A stretch of 64,000 nucleotides of DNA. Source: Capitulum mitella (Eukaryota; Arthropoda; Thecostraca; Pollicipedomorpha; Pollicipedidae). The number at the start of each line of letters is the position of its first letter. Position 1 is the first letter of the stretch. The notes beneath the pieces were generated by a model, which was given only the letters and a program-made list of their open reading frames with translations, did no database searches and was not told where the DNA came from. Both the position numbers and the translations under genes were made by a program. Location: contig CP099848.1 of assembly GCA_030062745.1 (NCBI GenBank), positions 5,008,685 through 5,072,684 on the forward strand, in the 5' to 3' direction. Shown in pieces: positions 13,240 to 24,943 of the stretch.

Positions 13240-14610
13240 AGAGGCCATAGACATGATGACTGACCTCCATAGTGAAGAAATTCAACCTGCCGTGGTGAAT
13301 TTACCGCCAGAAGAGGTCGTCAGCGATGACAACGAGGCTGATGACAATCTTTGCTAAACCGGCACTGGTTGCTGACGTGCATGTTACCGTGGAAAATCGT
13401 GTGGCCGAAGAACAGTGTGGCGAACAAGAAAACGTAGACAAAAAGGCAACGCTGCGCCGGAAATCTGCCGGGCCGACGCACTCGTCCTTGAGCAAGATGT
13501 CTGAAATCGCCCCGACAGACCGTCAGAGGGATCTCTTAGCGAGTGGGCGCCTATACCCCGGTGCTGCCTTTTGAGGAGCTCTTTGACGCTGATGGCTTGG
13601 AGCACATCCGGCGTAAAACAGTGAGATGCAAACCCGACATCAGGAGCGACGCGCTCTTCTTTCTTGATGGCCGTAAGTTTAATAAGTCTTCGCATATTTT
13701 AGGCGTATGCGACATTGGCAAACCAGAGAATGTATTGGTAAGAAGATGGGGACCTGCGTAGCAACAGCAATTGTCAGTCATGCTCCGGCCCAAAATCAGT
13801 ATATGAAGTTGAATTCGTACCTGCATATCCAAGACAACAGCAATGGTCAGCCGTAAGGCAAAGGCCTCAGTTTCAAGGCTCGCCCGCCCGTCGAGGTGTT
13901 GAACGAGCCATTTGGGAACTTTGGCATCTGTTAGGAAGATGTCGCCGTAGCCCGAACTGTAAAGAATGGTCCGGTGCCACGAGGATCACGGAGTGAAACG
14001 GTTTATCCAGGGAAGCCAATCCGGTTCGGGTACTAGACGTGGGTGATGTATGGAAACGACGGATGCTGTTATCGGCTCGGTCTGTACTGCGGAAGAGAAA
14101 TTCGTCCAGAGCTGCAGGTTCGTCCGCTTGGTAGCAGGATGGTCCTGGTCTTATCCGGAAATTCTGTCGGACCAGGAGTGTTCAAAACAGCTCGTCTGTC
14201 ACCGCCGTCAGGTCTTGTTCGCCAGAGCATGCGGTACGACAGCTCGAAACACTTCCTCTGGTTGAGGGAGGTAAGGCGCCAATGCAGACTCAAGGCCTGC
14301 ACGCTGAGTGTCCAATCAGCCTCCATCTCGAACGGGAGGTTGTCCATGTCTTATTTGAAATATCCCACGAATTAATGTGAATTTCCAGGCGAAGCAATGA
14401 CCTGCTGTGCCATGCCGGGCGGTTTATGCCCTTTGTTGTCGGCTCCCGCAGACTTCAGTGTTTCAACGTTCTGGGTCGCCGAAGCTTTCGGATTTTTCCA
14501 TTTACTTTGTTACGTCAGGGGTGTCGTCTGGTTGCTGTCCGTTTGTAACAACCAGATCGAATGGAGAAAAGAGATGTACAGGAGAAGGGAAAATACGGCG
14601 TGGTTTGGGG
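13240..14610 (+). pseudogene. Decayed piggyBac-type transposase
   Basis: Pieces of a piggyBac (DDE_Tnp_1_7) transposase appear in order across several frames. An acidic N-terminal part ends in SDDNEADDNL near 13323-13352. A segment around EELFDADGLEHIRRKT lies near 13575-13620. The conserved YLHIQDN block lies near 13815. GKPIRFGY lies at 14010-14033, followed by a stop where lysine is expected, and then TWVMYGNDGCCYRLGLYCGRE. Later a RLKAC block lies near 14290, and possible further remnants near 14545-14600. Several frameshifts and stops break the frame, and the segment that normally holds the first catalytic aspartate does not show it clearly. It sits in the big intron of the Dpr-like gene in the same orientation. 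No clear TTAA ends were found, so the element limits are unknown. It is a fossil, not an active gene. Confidence 0.75.
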
Positions 14611-16961
14611 TAAATTTGCTCCCATTCCATTGTTCTTTGCGGCCCCCCAACTGTGGTGACATTCCATCTGGCGATGTATTTGTAATAATTGCACTGAACT
14701 ATGTTTGTTGTGTCTAGATCTTAAAACGTGTTTGTAATCACGTCAGCTCGTCGGATATGTGACATTCTGCGCAGGGGGCACTTTGAGGCCGCTGTACGTA
14801 TAACTGTGACCGAAGTATATCCAAATCATGCTATATGTACATGTAACGTTATTTTGGATGTCCATTGCCGGATGAAAACCCAAATAATGACCTGAGTTTC
14901 TAGCCCAATTTTCCAGCAGCTCGTCCCCTCGTGCCGAAGCAGCTCGGATCCGGTGCCGTTCGTTATCTAGAATCGCCCATCGGGCCGTTACGACTCCTAG
15001 TCCCCGGGCTATATATCACAATCGCCGCAGATTTGGCAAATGCCCGGGCCGAAATCCGACGTCACTCACTCCGAACGGCCCGGCTTCGGGGGTGCTCTAC
15101 CGCTGGCCAGCGACTGGACCCTGTGCCGTCCCCAGATTCCGCAGGCTGTTTCTGCCCCCCCCCCGCCCCCCGCCACTGCGGCGACCGTCCGCCAACCGGA
15201 CCCTGCTCCGTCCCCAGACCCCTCGGGCTATATTAACCCCCATGCCGTGGCCAGCCACCGGCGGCCACGTGGCCACTCCGGTCCCCAGACCTGAGGGCAA
15301 TTTCATCCCCCCGCGCCTTCGGCGACCGGCCGACGGCGGTCGGGGTCACGTGGTCAGGTCGGCGGGGATAACGGTGATTGGCCGGTCGCTAGCTGCTGCG
15401 ACTGACGGGACTTCGGTATCCGGGCCTTCGCCGCTCTTTCTGGCGCTGACCCGACGTCCCATGGAACATCCTTCTCATGAATGGCTTCCTCTTGCTACCA
15501 AGGGGTTAGCCGGTCGATGTCCGTCAGCTGGAAAAATCCTTTTGCGGATGGGAGGAAATGGTTTTGTTGAACAGAATGTTGAAGCAGCACATGGGCGCAT
15601 CACCTAAAATTTGGGTTTACTTAATATCTTTTAGCGCTAAGATAAGAAGGGAGAAAGCAAACGTGTGAAATTTACTCGATAAAGTTGAAGCATATGTTAT
15701 ATGTAATGCAAATTTTCTGAACTGGATGAGATGGTTTTACCGAATAAAATGTTGACAGAGGGAATGACTCAATGAATGTTTTTTCCTGTTCGTTTCCCTG
15801 TGCTTTAACTTTTTCCTTGACCATTTGCTTACGTGCTGGGGTCCCAGCCCCAGTCGGACTGTCAGAGTAAAGCATTTGATGCACAGAATAATCATGTATT
15901 TTAGGGCACCGTGGCTGTTGAACTGAAAGGTATCGTGTCAGCGAACGTGGTATATAAAACCCACACACCGAGACTAGACCAGCATCGGTAAAGATTAACA
16001 CACTAGCTAAATAGCTTTTTACATTGCTATGCGCAAAGAACAGTGTCCGTTAGGCGACAGTTTCTTCCGTCCCGGCCAATCCCAGGATGAAAACGCTATA
16101 AGCACTCTCACATAGTCGAGTTGACACGGTGAGTTCACGCAGAACCAGACGATGGGCTGCCGTTAAATCACAAGACGTAGTCTCAAAACGGAGTCAAGAC
16201 AGAGTCGACTCGAAGGACAGAGAAATATCATTGCTGCCATATCACAGACAGTCATTCCATCCTGACTAATTCGAGACGGAATGCTGTCGACGTATCCTTA
16301 CATGGCTCAGCTGAAGAGCAGTGATGTCCCCCGTTCAAAACGTCGCTGCAGCGAAGAAACACGAGAAGACGAGCTGAGTCCCGAGTGAGTGCCTGAGTCT
16401 GAGTCCTACGACCTGGCGGGGAAGTTTTATACCACTCCCACGGAACCAAACTGAGGTCTGGCCTAGTCCAGGCGGCTACGCATTCACCGCCTCGGCCGCC
16501 TACTGCGTGTGGCTGAAAGTACCGCTACGCACAACGGTCTGCTGGTCGACGGCGGCGCGCGGCGACTGAGTTTGTACAGATCAGCCCGCAGAGCCGCGCT
16601 CGGAAACATCCAGTCATCGAGGATTGCAGTAGGTGGTCATGTGGCTAGCTGAACGGTCGCGTCGCTAGCCGTCGATTGTGCTGTTGCGTGACGCTCTGGT
16701 CGCACCTGCAACGGTTCGATTGCACAACGCGATTGTATCGGGTTGGCCCGATCGCACGCCCCGTTTTGTAGTTGCTGTTGTGGCATGGCGGCTGTGGTGC
16801 CGAGCTGCCGTTCTGCTGAGCTGTCTTCTTAAGACGGTGTAATGTGGCGTGAATTCGCCTCTCCTGTTCGATGATGACACCTTGTCCCGACTTCTAAGAT
16901 TCAAGTGACTTTCCAGCGCACGTCGGTCGGCAGTTCCATGGCGCCGGGGGCGCCGCGCACG

Positions 16962-16986
16962 GTGCACGGCGCATCGTGCCGTGCAC
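16962..16986. other. Perfect 9-bp hairpin
   Basis: GTGCACGGC and its exact complement flank a 7-base loop. It lies in a CpG-rich island in the intron. It may be chance in high-GC DNA. Confidence 0.5.
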
Positions 16987-19900
16987 GAAGGTGCATGGCT
17001 CGCTGGACCTCTCACTGCCAGCGCTACGGCAGGGGTCATGGCCCAGGTGCTCCGTGAGGTGATCCTGGGCCAAGGTCTCGACTCCGGAGACGGTGTACCG
17101 CGGTTACCCGTACCCGCGCGGCGAGCTCATCCTCGGCGGCCTGGACGAAAACGGCGGCGCGCACCTCATTACGACTGTGGAACGCGCCATCCGTCGCCGG
17201 CCCTCGTCCACGTAGCCGACTCGCTGGGAACGCGTGCCGAGCGGATTCGACGGGACGTCGGGCGCTGTCGCTCTGCATGGCGGCTGGTGGACCGCCGCCG
17301 TCGAGAGGATAAATTTGTCCCACATGAGCGCATCAACCAAATGCTGGGTGTTGTGCTCATGTGCCAAAGGAAGGAATGAGCACATTATCACCCAAGTCCG
17401 TGGGAAGCTTTTGTCGCTGATAAGAAGAGAGAAGAAATATGCATGAATCCTATGAGTGTTGGCGTGGTCGTGGCAAATGCCTTCATTTCTACCTATGACA
17501 TGTTATGTCAAAGGTATCTAATGACACTAAAACACGTATTCGAAACCTTAGATGTCACAAAATGTTTTTATTGAACATGTATCTGGAAGATGGTCGCTTA
17601 ACGCTAGCGTTAGTCACGTCACTCCTACCTCGGATGAACTGCAATTGCAAATAACGCTGCACTTGTTTGCCTTACTTATCACGTGATGTCTGCTGTCTAA
17701 AATCATCATTATATGTTGATGCCCCCTAGAAATAACATGGAAACTTTCTGTTTTCCATTTTCACTGCAATGTTCCGTTGAGGAAAGATGCCGCGTCATAT
17801 CCCATCATGGCTGACATGAGACGTTGCTAAGAGCTACTTCCAGTCTATGCTCTGAGAGATAAACAAAACGTTTAGATAAAGCTGTTGTGTTATTCAGCGG
17901 AGGTTCTCTGCGCCGTGCAGATGTTTAAGCGGGCTGTTAAGATGCAGTGACTGACAACACCGCCCTAGTAGGAAAGGTGTTCATCACAATGGCCAGCAAA
18001 AAGCTTGTCATTCATGCCTCTCCGCCTTTGAATGCCGAGGCATTCAAGTTATCTCTGATATGGCACTTCTGTCTTTACCATTAGAGGCTTTCGTTTGTTT
18101 TTTTTTTGTTTTCTGTGTTGCGTAACTGCAGCAGCAATGATAAATTGCGCAAGTCGCACCGCAAACCCCTAGACAGAGATAAACATATCCTATGTACTGA
18201 ACCATTCATCTCCGCGTAGGAGTGTGGCCAAAAACCATATTATGTGTAGGGGGTTATGCCCGATGGTTGGCGATCCCGGGGGGAGGTTGAAGGGTCCAGG
18301 ACACTCCATCCCAATATTCAGGGATTTTAACATTAGGCCTGTGACAATGCCTGGAAAGAACTGATCTGCAATGTTACATGGACCCCCCCCCCCAATTAAT
18401 TTTCGGAAATCTGTAGCCATGTTGTGCCCAAAAACCTTTATATGGTATTGGCGCCATTAAATGGTGGAATACTTACCATGTTTGCTGTTGTATTTTTTAA
18501 AAAGCATTGTCACAAGAAAATCGCATAAATATGTATTTGGTGAGTTTTCTTGGGGGTTGTGCTGTTAACAGATATGCGTAGTTAACAAATGTACCTTGTT
18601 TCGCAAATACGCCCCGAAATACATTTTTCCTGTTTGAAATGTCATCCCGAAAGTCTGCAGTTTAGGAAGGTCAATGGTTTTACCCAATATTAAAGGGATG
18701 AGTTTAACTCTTGTCAACATAACCTCCGAACCCACATTCACCGGGCCGGTATTCATCAGAACCAAGATCTCGAAAATGGTGAGTGCTACAGCAAACGTAT
18801 AAATGCCATTGGAAACGTCCTTGGAGAGACACATTAGTTTTGCGCAGTTAGGTCAATAATAAAGTCGCAAGGGTTCACATTTGGCCAAATTACATGTAAC
18901 TACTTCCCTTCAAAAATCTTTGATAATCATCGACGAAAGTGAAAAGGCGGAAACGTTGCCTCGCCTGATATGTATATTGATGCACGAATCAGGTAAAAAG
19001 TCTCATAATGAATAGGCGGAAGGTCTGTTTAGTGTGAGTTTTTTGCGTGACGAGAATGTTAACATTTTTATCACACGTTGCGCGAGGGCGGACATTTTTG
19101 TTGAACATTCCCTTTTGACCCAGCCAGGCAATTTCTGGGCAGCTACTATGACGGTTTCTAACAATACTGCAGCCGGTAGTCAGGGTCAATAGGAAGTATA
19201 CCAGATACAAATCATTGCGCTTCAGCGAAGATTTGGAGTCAAAATAGACATTCCATGCATTTCTTCTCTGTTGCCTGTTACATCGCTCAGACAGCAGGGG
19301 GAAACACTGATTCTCGCCCGTCATGACCGCTTCCTTGTCATGCTGGCAGAAATGGAACGTGCACCTTCCTGCAAACGGAGGATGCCAAGTCCAACAAGTT
19401 GCACACTGACATGGGAGGCATCTTGCCACTGATTTCCTACGCTTGCCCTGGACAGCGTTTGTGACTGCAGCCCACCACAAAATTTGGCGTCTCCAGCGTC
19501 AACGGTTTCCAAGCAAAGGCCGTAATGGCAACGGGTGCACAAGAGCACGTGGGTCCCGAGCGCACCTGTCTGAAGCTACTGAAAATTACACAGGCTTTCA
19601 AAAATTTACTCAAGGCTGAAAAGATATGTGTTAAAATGCATCCCACGTTTCGCGTTTCTACGTCTCTCAGTGTTGTGGCCATCTTTGAAAGCGGAGAAAG
19701 TTGTTAGTAGCCACTGCTCCAGCGAAGATGAAGAAGAAAATCAATGCAACGTAAGTCATTAATAAATTCAACGTGGCCGCAATAAATACATGTCATATTT
19801 CGAGAGCTCATAGAATCCAAAGCGCCACATGCCCCCCCCCCCCGCCACAGCCACTGGTTTCGTCTCTCTCATCCCTCCTCCCCCGTCGTACCCCACGTGC

Positions 19901-20417
19901 CGCCCAAGACCTGGCTGACCCCGCCAGAGGGAGCGGCCGCCGATATGAACCAATCAGTGCCGGGCCATCTGCGGCGGCGGCGGAGCGCGCGCCACCCGGC
20001 ACCCTTTCATTTCCGTCCGGAGCGCGTGAGCCATCGGGAAACATTCAGATGCTAATGCAGCCAGATCGGCGGCGATTTCCATTCAGTCTCGGCGCCGAAG
20101 CCGATTCACGGTGCAGCGCTGGTCGTCTGTTCTGCCGGTCGGATGGTGCACGTGCGCCTGGGACCGGCGGGTCAGGCCGCCGTCGCGCCGACCGCTGGAT
20201 TCCGTAGGGACGATCTGGCAACCAGGTCACGGCGGGCGCCAGCTGACAGAACTGGGAGTAGGCCGAACGCTTTACGGCGGGCGACGCATTACCTCCGTGA
20301 AGGTTGCCACGAAGCATGTTTGCAGAGTAATGTGGTCTGTCGCAGGATGACTGAACGGCTCACGACGCCAGCCGCTTCGTGGTTTCGAAATCGCCGGGTT
20401 TTGAGAAGTCTCGAGTC

Positions 20418-20439
20418 GGCGAGAGCTGCGGCTCTCGCC
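20418..20439. other. Perfect 9-bp hairpin
   Basis: GGCGAGAGC and its complement flank the loop TGCG. A partial third arm occurs at 20447-20460. It lies inside a GC-rich intron segment and its function is unknown. Confidence 0.5.
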
Positions 20440-21903
20440 GCAGGAGGGCTGCGAGAGCCGACACCGCGACCTCATCGCCCCAGGCCCATTTCCCAGCTCC
20501 TCCCAATCAGTCACGCGTCATGCGCTCTCGACGATGAGAGCGGGCCCGCAGTAAAGCGGCCCGGGACTGACTGGAACAACATTGAAGCCCCCATCGTCCG
20601 ATCGGCAGGCGGTCATGGGCCGCTCCGTCTGCCGCCGCACGTAAGGACTCCCTGGTTCCCCTGTTCCGCCGTGTACTGCTCGTGCGGCGGCTGTGACCTT
20701 TCGCTGAAGGTCAGAGGGCGGCGAACTGTCGGGACTTTGTACAACATGAGTCGCGGGCCGTCTCTAATCTGTTCAACTCATAACCTGGGCGACGAGGAAC
20801 AGGGCAGCTCTAAATCGTTTTATCCCCGAAATGGCAAGGGCAACCAAATAAATGCCATCGATGCATGAAGCAGAGCCGACGCCTCGCATCCAGATCAACG
20901 GGGTGACCGAAAGTTTAGTGCCCTTCCATGGGCGGGTAGCTCATCCCTGCTGCTCTTTCTTTGCCTCCTCCCCCCCCCCTCCCTCTCCCTGGCGCGGATC
21001 TGAACATTGGGTATATACACGTATTTCATGTGCGTGTACTTGTGTTGAAATATAAAGACAAATGCCGGAACCTTTAAAGGCCAGAAGGAAATGGTCCTTT
21101 GGCGCTTGTTTCAATCCAAACCAGTGGAGCTGTGTCTTCAGAAATACCTACGATGTCCTTGAGAAGTAGGTTAAAGGAATGTGTACGTATTTTTCAGTCT
21201 TTTCCTTAATTAAATTTGCGTTGTGTGTATTGCGTCCTAGAAATACACAAAGTCAGATCAATTGATTTATTACTTACATGATGTCTCAAGATTTTGAATG
21301 CGCAAAATTTCAAGGCGACTCCTTCCGGTGACTAAACAAGTTGGCCCCGATCCTCATGGGCCATTAGCAGAAAACGCGTTGAGATTGAGCGTCGGTGGGG
21401 TTGTCGGAACACTTATCACCTAACGGATGCATGCTTGTTGGCAGTTCTCCGAGTCAACAGGTGCTGAAGGCGTCAATAGTAGCGTTTTTTTCTGATCAAC
21501 CGAATCTGTTCCTGAAACATCAAGCAAGGAGGAACGCTTCCTTGAAGTGTTTATGTACCACCAGCGGCCACGAGCCCATAACTTTCTGGTGTGGCAATAA
21601 CGCGGTTTTCTGAGAGACCACAGGGGAAATAACCCAGCTTCGTCTCCATGTTCCGAAATACTCCCATTGGTATTCATTGACTTTTAACTAAACATCCCCA
21701 AATCGTAGAGAATGTGTCCGTATTATCCAATATTTTCGCAAAAGAAATTTCCTTTGTGCTGGTGTGCCCCGGAAACAGTCATCGATTCAGTCCCAGTTTA
21801 CTCTGTTTACAGCCTTGTTTCGGCGTGAAGTATTGCGGAACAGGAAGTGCCTTGAGCCAGGTCGCGTTATCTGACCCGAGCGGCCGCTGTCCGTGCGCCG
21901 CAG

Positions 21904-22117
21904 ACTCGCTACCCGGCGCGGACGGTGTCCTGGAGCCGCGACGGCGTGCCGCTGACACCGGACCCGGACGGCGGCCTCTCTGTGAACACACGGCAGGGCG
22001 AGCAGAATACCACCTCAGAGCTGACCCTGACGGAGGTCAGCGCGGACAACTCCGGCGTCTACGAGTGCCGCGCGAAGGGCGCCGCGCCCGACCAGGTCAA
22101 ACTGTTCGTGGATAACG
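21904..22117 (+). CDS. Dpr-like Ig-domain protein, exon completing Ig2
   Basis: This exon encodes 71 codons plus one base. A CAG acceptor ends at 21903. A strong donor, GTGAGT, starts at 22118 and leaves phase 1. Joined in phase to the exon at 9912, it completes an Ig domain. The first Cys lies in the earlier exon. Here come the core Trp in TVSWSRDGVPL, a GGLSV strand, a likely N-glycosylation site (NTT), and the hallmark end DNSGVYEC with the second Cys. A final strand (QVKLFVDN) follows. The G-G-[IL]-S-V element and the quick end after the last strand are typical of Dpr second Ig domains. The Cys-to-Trp spacing across the junction (13 residues between) fits a normal Ig fold, which supports the splice call. 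Confidence 0.82.
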
Positions 22118-24211
22118 GTGAGTCACGGCGTCGGCGGAGCCGTTGACCTGAGATGTCAGTCCTGGAAAAGTTTGTCATCACGGCGGTCGTCAGTCACCTC
22201 CGATAACCTGCTGGCCCCGGCGCTGTCTTTGCGGCAGATGACCGCATCGTGGAAATGGGCTGTTGGGGTGGTCACCCGTGGGGCGCGTCGTTCGGAGGGC
22301 CGAGCTGGATAAGGCTGCTCCCCCGGCTGCCGTTCTGATGCGAACTGTCGGAATAAACTTTGTGTGCTCATGCATCATGCAGTTGTTCGTTCGTATGGCA
22401 GTGGGTCTCCGTCGTGTGCATAAGCAATGTTGTTCGCGAAAGCTTTCGGTGCACATCATGCTAACTGTGAGTTAAATAAAGCGAATTGGCTCGTAACTTT
22501 CGTTAGCTGAAAGCAAGAGTTGCCATTCTGGAAAACAAACGTCTGTGCTGGGCTTTATAAAACCATGAACTTCATGCAGGAGAACGTGATGTTTCTGTAA
22601 TGGCCATCACTTCAAAGTTGACTGCGAATGCAGCCCATGCTTTCAAACCAGATCATGCTTGGCCTTGGCTGAGCATAGTATCTGATGCTGTCCGTTACTG
22701 TTTGGAACCGTTCTGCAGTCCATGTTGCCAGCAAAATTTTCGAGGGGAAAGGACTGCCACCAAAAATGAAATATTTATTTGTAAAAAAGATGTTTTTCCA
22801 CGTATGACGGCACCTATAGCAGACGCGACTTTTTCACGTGGAAATTTTAAACATCAAACTCATTCTGATTGGCATGGCTTGAAGCAAAGCCGTACTCATT
22901 TACTACCCTGTGCTGTATCACTGAGAAATCAGTTGGTGATCGCAGCCAATTAAGGTCCCATAAAACCGAAATGTTTCCGGCTTTTTGCATTCAAACGGAA
23001 ATCCCTTCCGTCCAAAACCACCAGAAATAGAGCAAGGGTCGCGCGGGCGGAATTTTAAGCACGTGACGCACCCAGCTGGTGTAGATATTCCCGCCTCGGT
23101 CCGTCGATTAACCCGCAGGCCCTGCTTTACGGCTATTTGAACGCATCGCCGCGGCCGGCTCAACGCGCCGCCTCTCGAATCGCGTCCAGCCGACCGGCGC
23201 TCAATGCCGCGGGCCTGGCCAATCTATGTGGAGCCCGATAAGACGGCGGCTAAGTGCCCGGCTAAGTGCACTCGATTATTGCCGCCACACGTCTTTTTGC
23301 GCGGCCGGAGCCGGTGTGGCGTCGGTGTCGGACGCTCGGCATGTTGTCTGGAGCTCATCACGCGGCGGGTGTGCCGGCCGGGGCCGGGGCGCGGCCGGCA
23401 TTTGTCTTCGTTAGCGCGGGCTGATGCGTGTGGCTTGTAGGTCACGACAGGGTGAGAGGCGCCGGTCTGTCATTACCGGGGCAGACCAGTCTTCGCCAGC
23501 TCGGTTTTTGCGCCCCGATGGCGTGTTGGTTAGCGTAATGGGGGAACTACTTGTGTACGTCCCGCTTTGTTGCGATCAGAAATGATGAATGCAAGGTGCA
23601 TGGAAAACGTGCTGTCAGCTGCGCGTAACTGCACCGCCTCTGGCACTGTAGTTCAGACGTGTATCGTGGGCCAACGCTTGCCTGTTTTTGCATAATGGTC
23701 AAGTGGCACATCGCAGTAACAGTGCGCCAGTTTACGCCGGGACAGCCATGTTTCGTTGGATAATGTTTGTTCTAGCTTTAGACAGTCAAAATGTACACTG
23801 CCGAATGATTCTTATGAGCTGCAAAGAAGACGAATTTTAGGAAGATGATATGACTGAAACATTTTCGCCATAAACTTTCTAAACGCTTTTCGGAAATAAC
23901 ACGCATAAACCAAGCAAACTTCAATTTACATGCTCCCACTCTTGTGTAGGGTGTAATTATTGTTGTTAAGCGCGGCGTGCACGTTTCCTGCCACCCTCGC
24001 TGCCGACAGCAGGTGTTTTATGGCTTCCGTAACTGTGCGCTGTCGGTCGGCTGCGCCGGATGGCCCACCGCGCCCGCGGCAGCACCAGGCCAGTTTCCCC
24101 GGCCCGCGACCTCGGCGCCCGAGGTGGGACCCGAGCTGGGACGGAGACGAAGGGGTCGCGGGCCGTCGTGCCCGCTGGGAGGGCTGACGAGCGGTCCGCT
24201 CTCGCCGGCAG
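22118..24211 (+). other. Intron between Ig2 exon and terminal exon
   Basis: This 2094-base intron has a GTGAGT donor and a GGCAG acceptor. The 117-codon frame from 22600 has no recognisable motif. The right end (from about 23000) is CpG-rich. Confidence 0.6.
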
Positions 24212-24318
24212 CTGCCGATAAGACGGCGGCCATCAGCAGGCGGAACAGCACGGCCGGCCGGCCCGGCGGTGGCCCGCTGCCTTGGCTGCTGCCGCTCGCC
24301 TGTCTGCTGGCCAGATAG
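24212..24318 (+). CDS. Dpr-like protein, terminal exon with GPI-type tail
   Basis: The acceptor CTCGCCGGCAG ends at 24211. The first two bases complete the codon left open at 22117 (phase 1, giving Ala), and the frame stops at TAG 24316-24318. The 35 encoded residues start ADKTAAISRRNSTAG, with a possible glycosylation site (NST). Next come small and Gly/Pro residues, and the end is the hydrophobic stretch PLPWLLPLACLLAR. This is the form of a GPI-attachment signal, which is cut off and replaced by a lipid anchor at the outer cell membrane. The ADKTAAIS segment sits where Dpr proteins often carry a His/Glu-Pro-Ala-Ala-Met/Ile-Gln motif. The phase match and the tail make this a good fit, but the exon is short and no transcript confirms it. 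Confidence 0.65.
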
Positions 24319-24937
24319 TGGCGACGCCGCCGCGGGGTGAGTGGTGGCCGTCCGTCGCCGGCGCGGCCCGGCAGGCGTGTTGACGCCGCCCGGCCGCAGA
24401 CGGTGAGTTGTGTTGACACCGGGAGGCGGGGGTGATGCAGTGCTGCAGCGGGCCTGGGCTGTATCGTCACCGGTAGCGCGGTAACCGATTGTTACACGGG
24501 CCTGTGAGTTGCCGCGCCACCCTGCTGAAGCGAGGACGGCATGCACAGCTCACATAAAAAGGCTTCTGCAATGCTCAGACTCCCGGAAAGCTTTCACAAA
24601 TCCTGTGCATACCTCATAATGCCACCACTTTTCACATTTCTCCCATTTTAATGTAGGTTTATCTAGGCACGCGGACTTTTACTCGGTTTTCCGGAGAGTT
24701 TTCCAAGTCTGATATCTTGCTGCCACGCGATCTGCCAATTGCCGGGAAGCACTACTGCAAACAATGAGCGGATGGTGTTCATAGTTGAAATCCAGCGCCG
24801 GAGTCGCAAAACAGCAAATGCCGAACCCGACCTGGAGCTTGTTTTCGTTCTGAACATACGTATCCCATGCTGTTTATGAACGCTAACGTGTATGACTAAA
24901 CGGCCTTAAACTGAACATGGCAGTAAATGTAAATGCG
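24319..24937 (+). other. Possible 3' untranslated region
   Basis: This sequence runs from the stop codon of the Dpr-like gene to the first AATAAA downstream. The first 230 bases stay GC-rich and the rest is AT-richer. No coding signal is seen. The 206-codon minus-strand frame over 23926-24546 is opposite the terminal exon and is regarded as a shadow. Confidence 0.35.
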
Positions 24938-24943
24938 AATAAA
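24938..24943 (+). terminator. Candidate poly(A) signal
   Basis: AATAAA lies about 620 bases after the stop codon of the Dpr-like gene, and T/G-rich sequence follows within about 80 bases. It is the first such hexamer I see on this strand after the stop. Confidence 0.3.

Larger units (their letters stand above)
14611..21903 (+). other. Intron, right part
   Basis: This continues the long intron. It contains CpG-rich islands at about 14990-15400, 16500-17320 and 19830-20760, several poly-C tracts (15157, 18370, 19833, 20970), and two tight hairpins at 16962 and 20418. A 171-codon frame from 15092 and a 241-codon frame from 20143 lie in islands, where competing frames exist on both strands. They show no recognisable domains, so they are not called as genes. 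Confidence 0.5.

Noticed and set aside
18471-18484. ATACTTACC resembling the start of U1 small nuclear RNA
   Set aside because: Only nine bases match, and the following sequence is AT-rich and not U1-like.
23926-24546. 206-codon minus-strand frame
   Set aside because: It lies opposite the terminal exon of the Dpr-like gene in GC-rich DNA and has no domain, so it is treated as a shadow.
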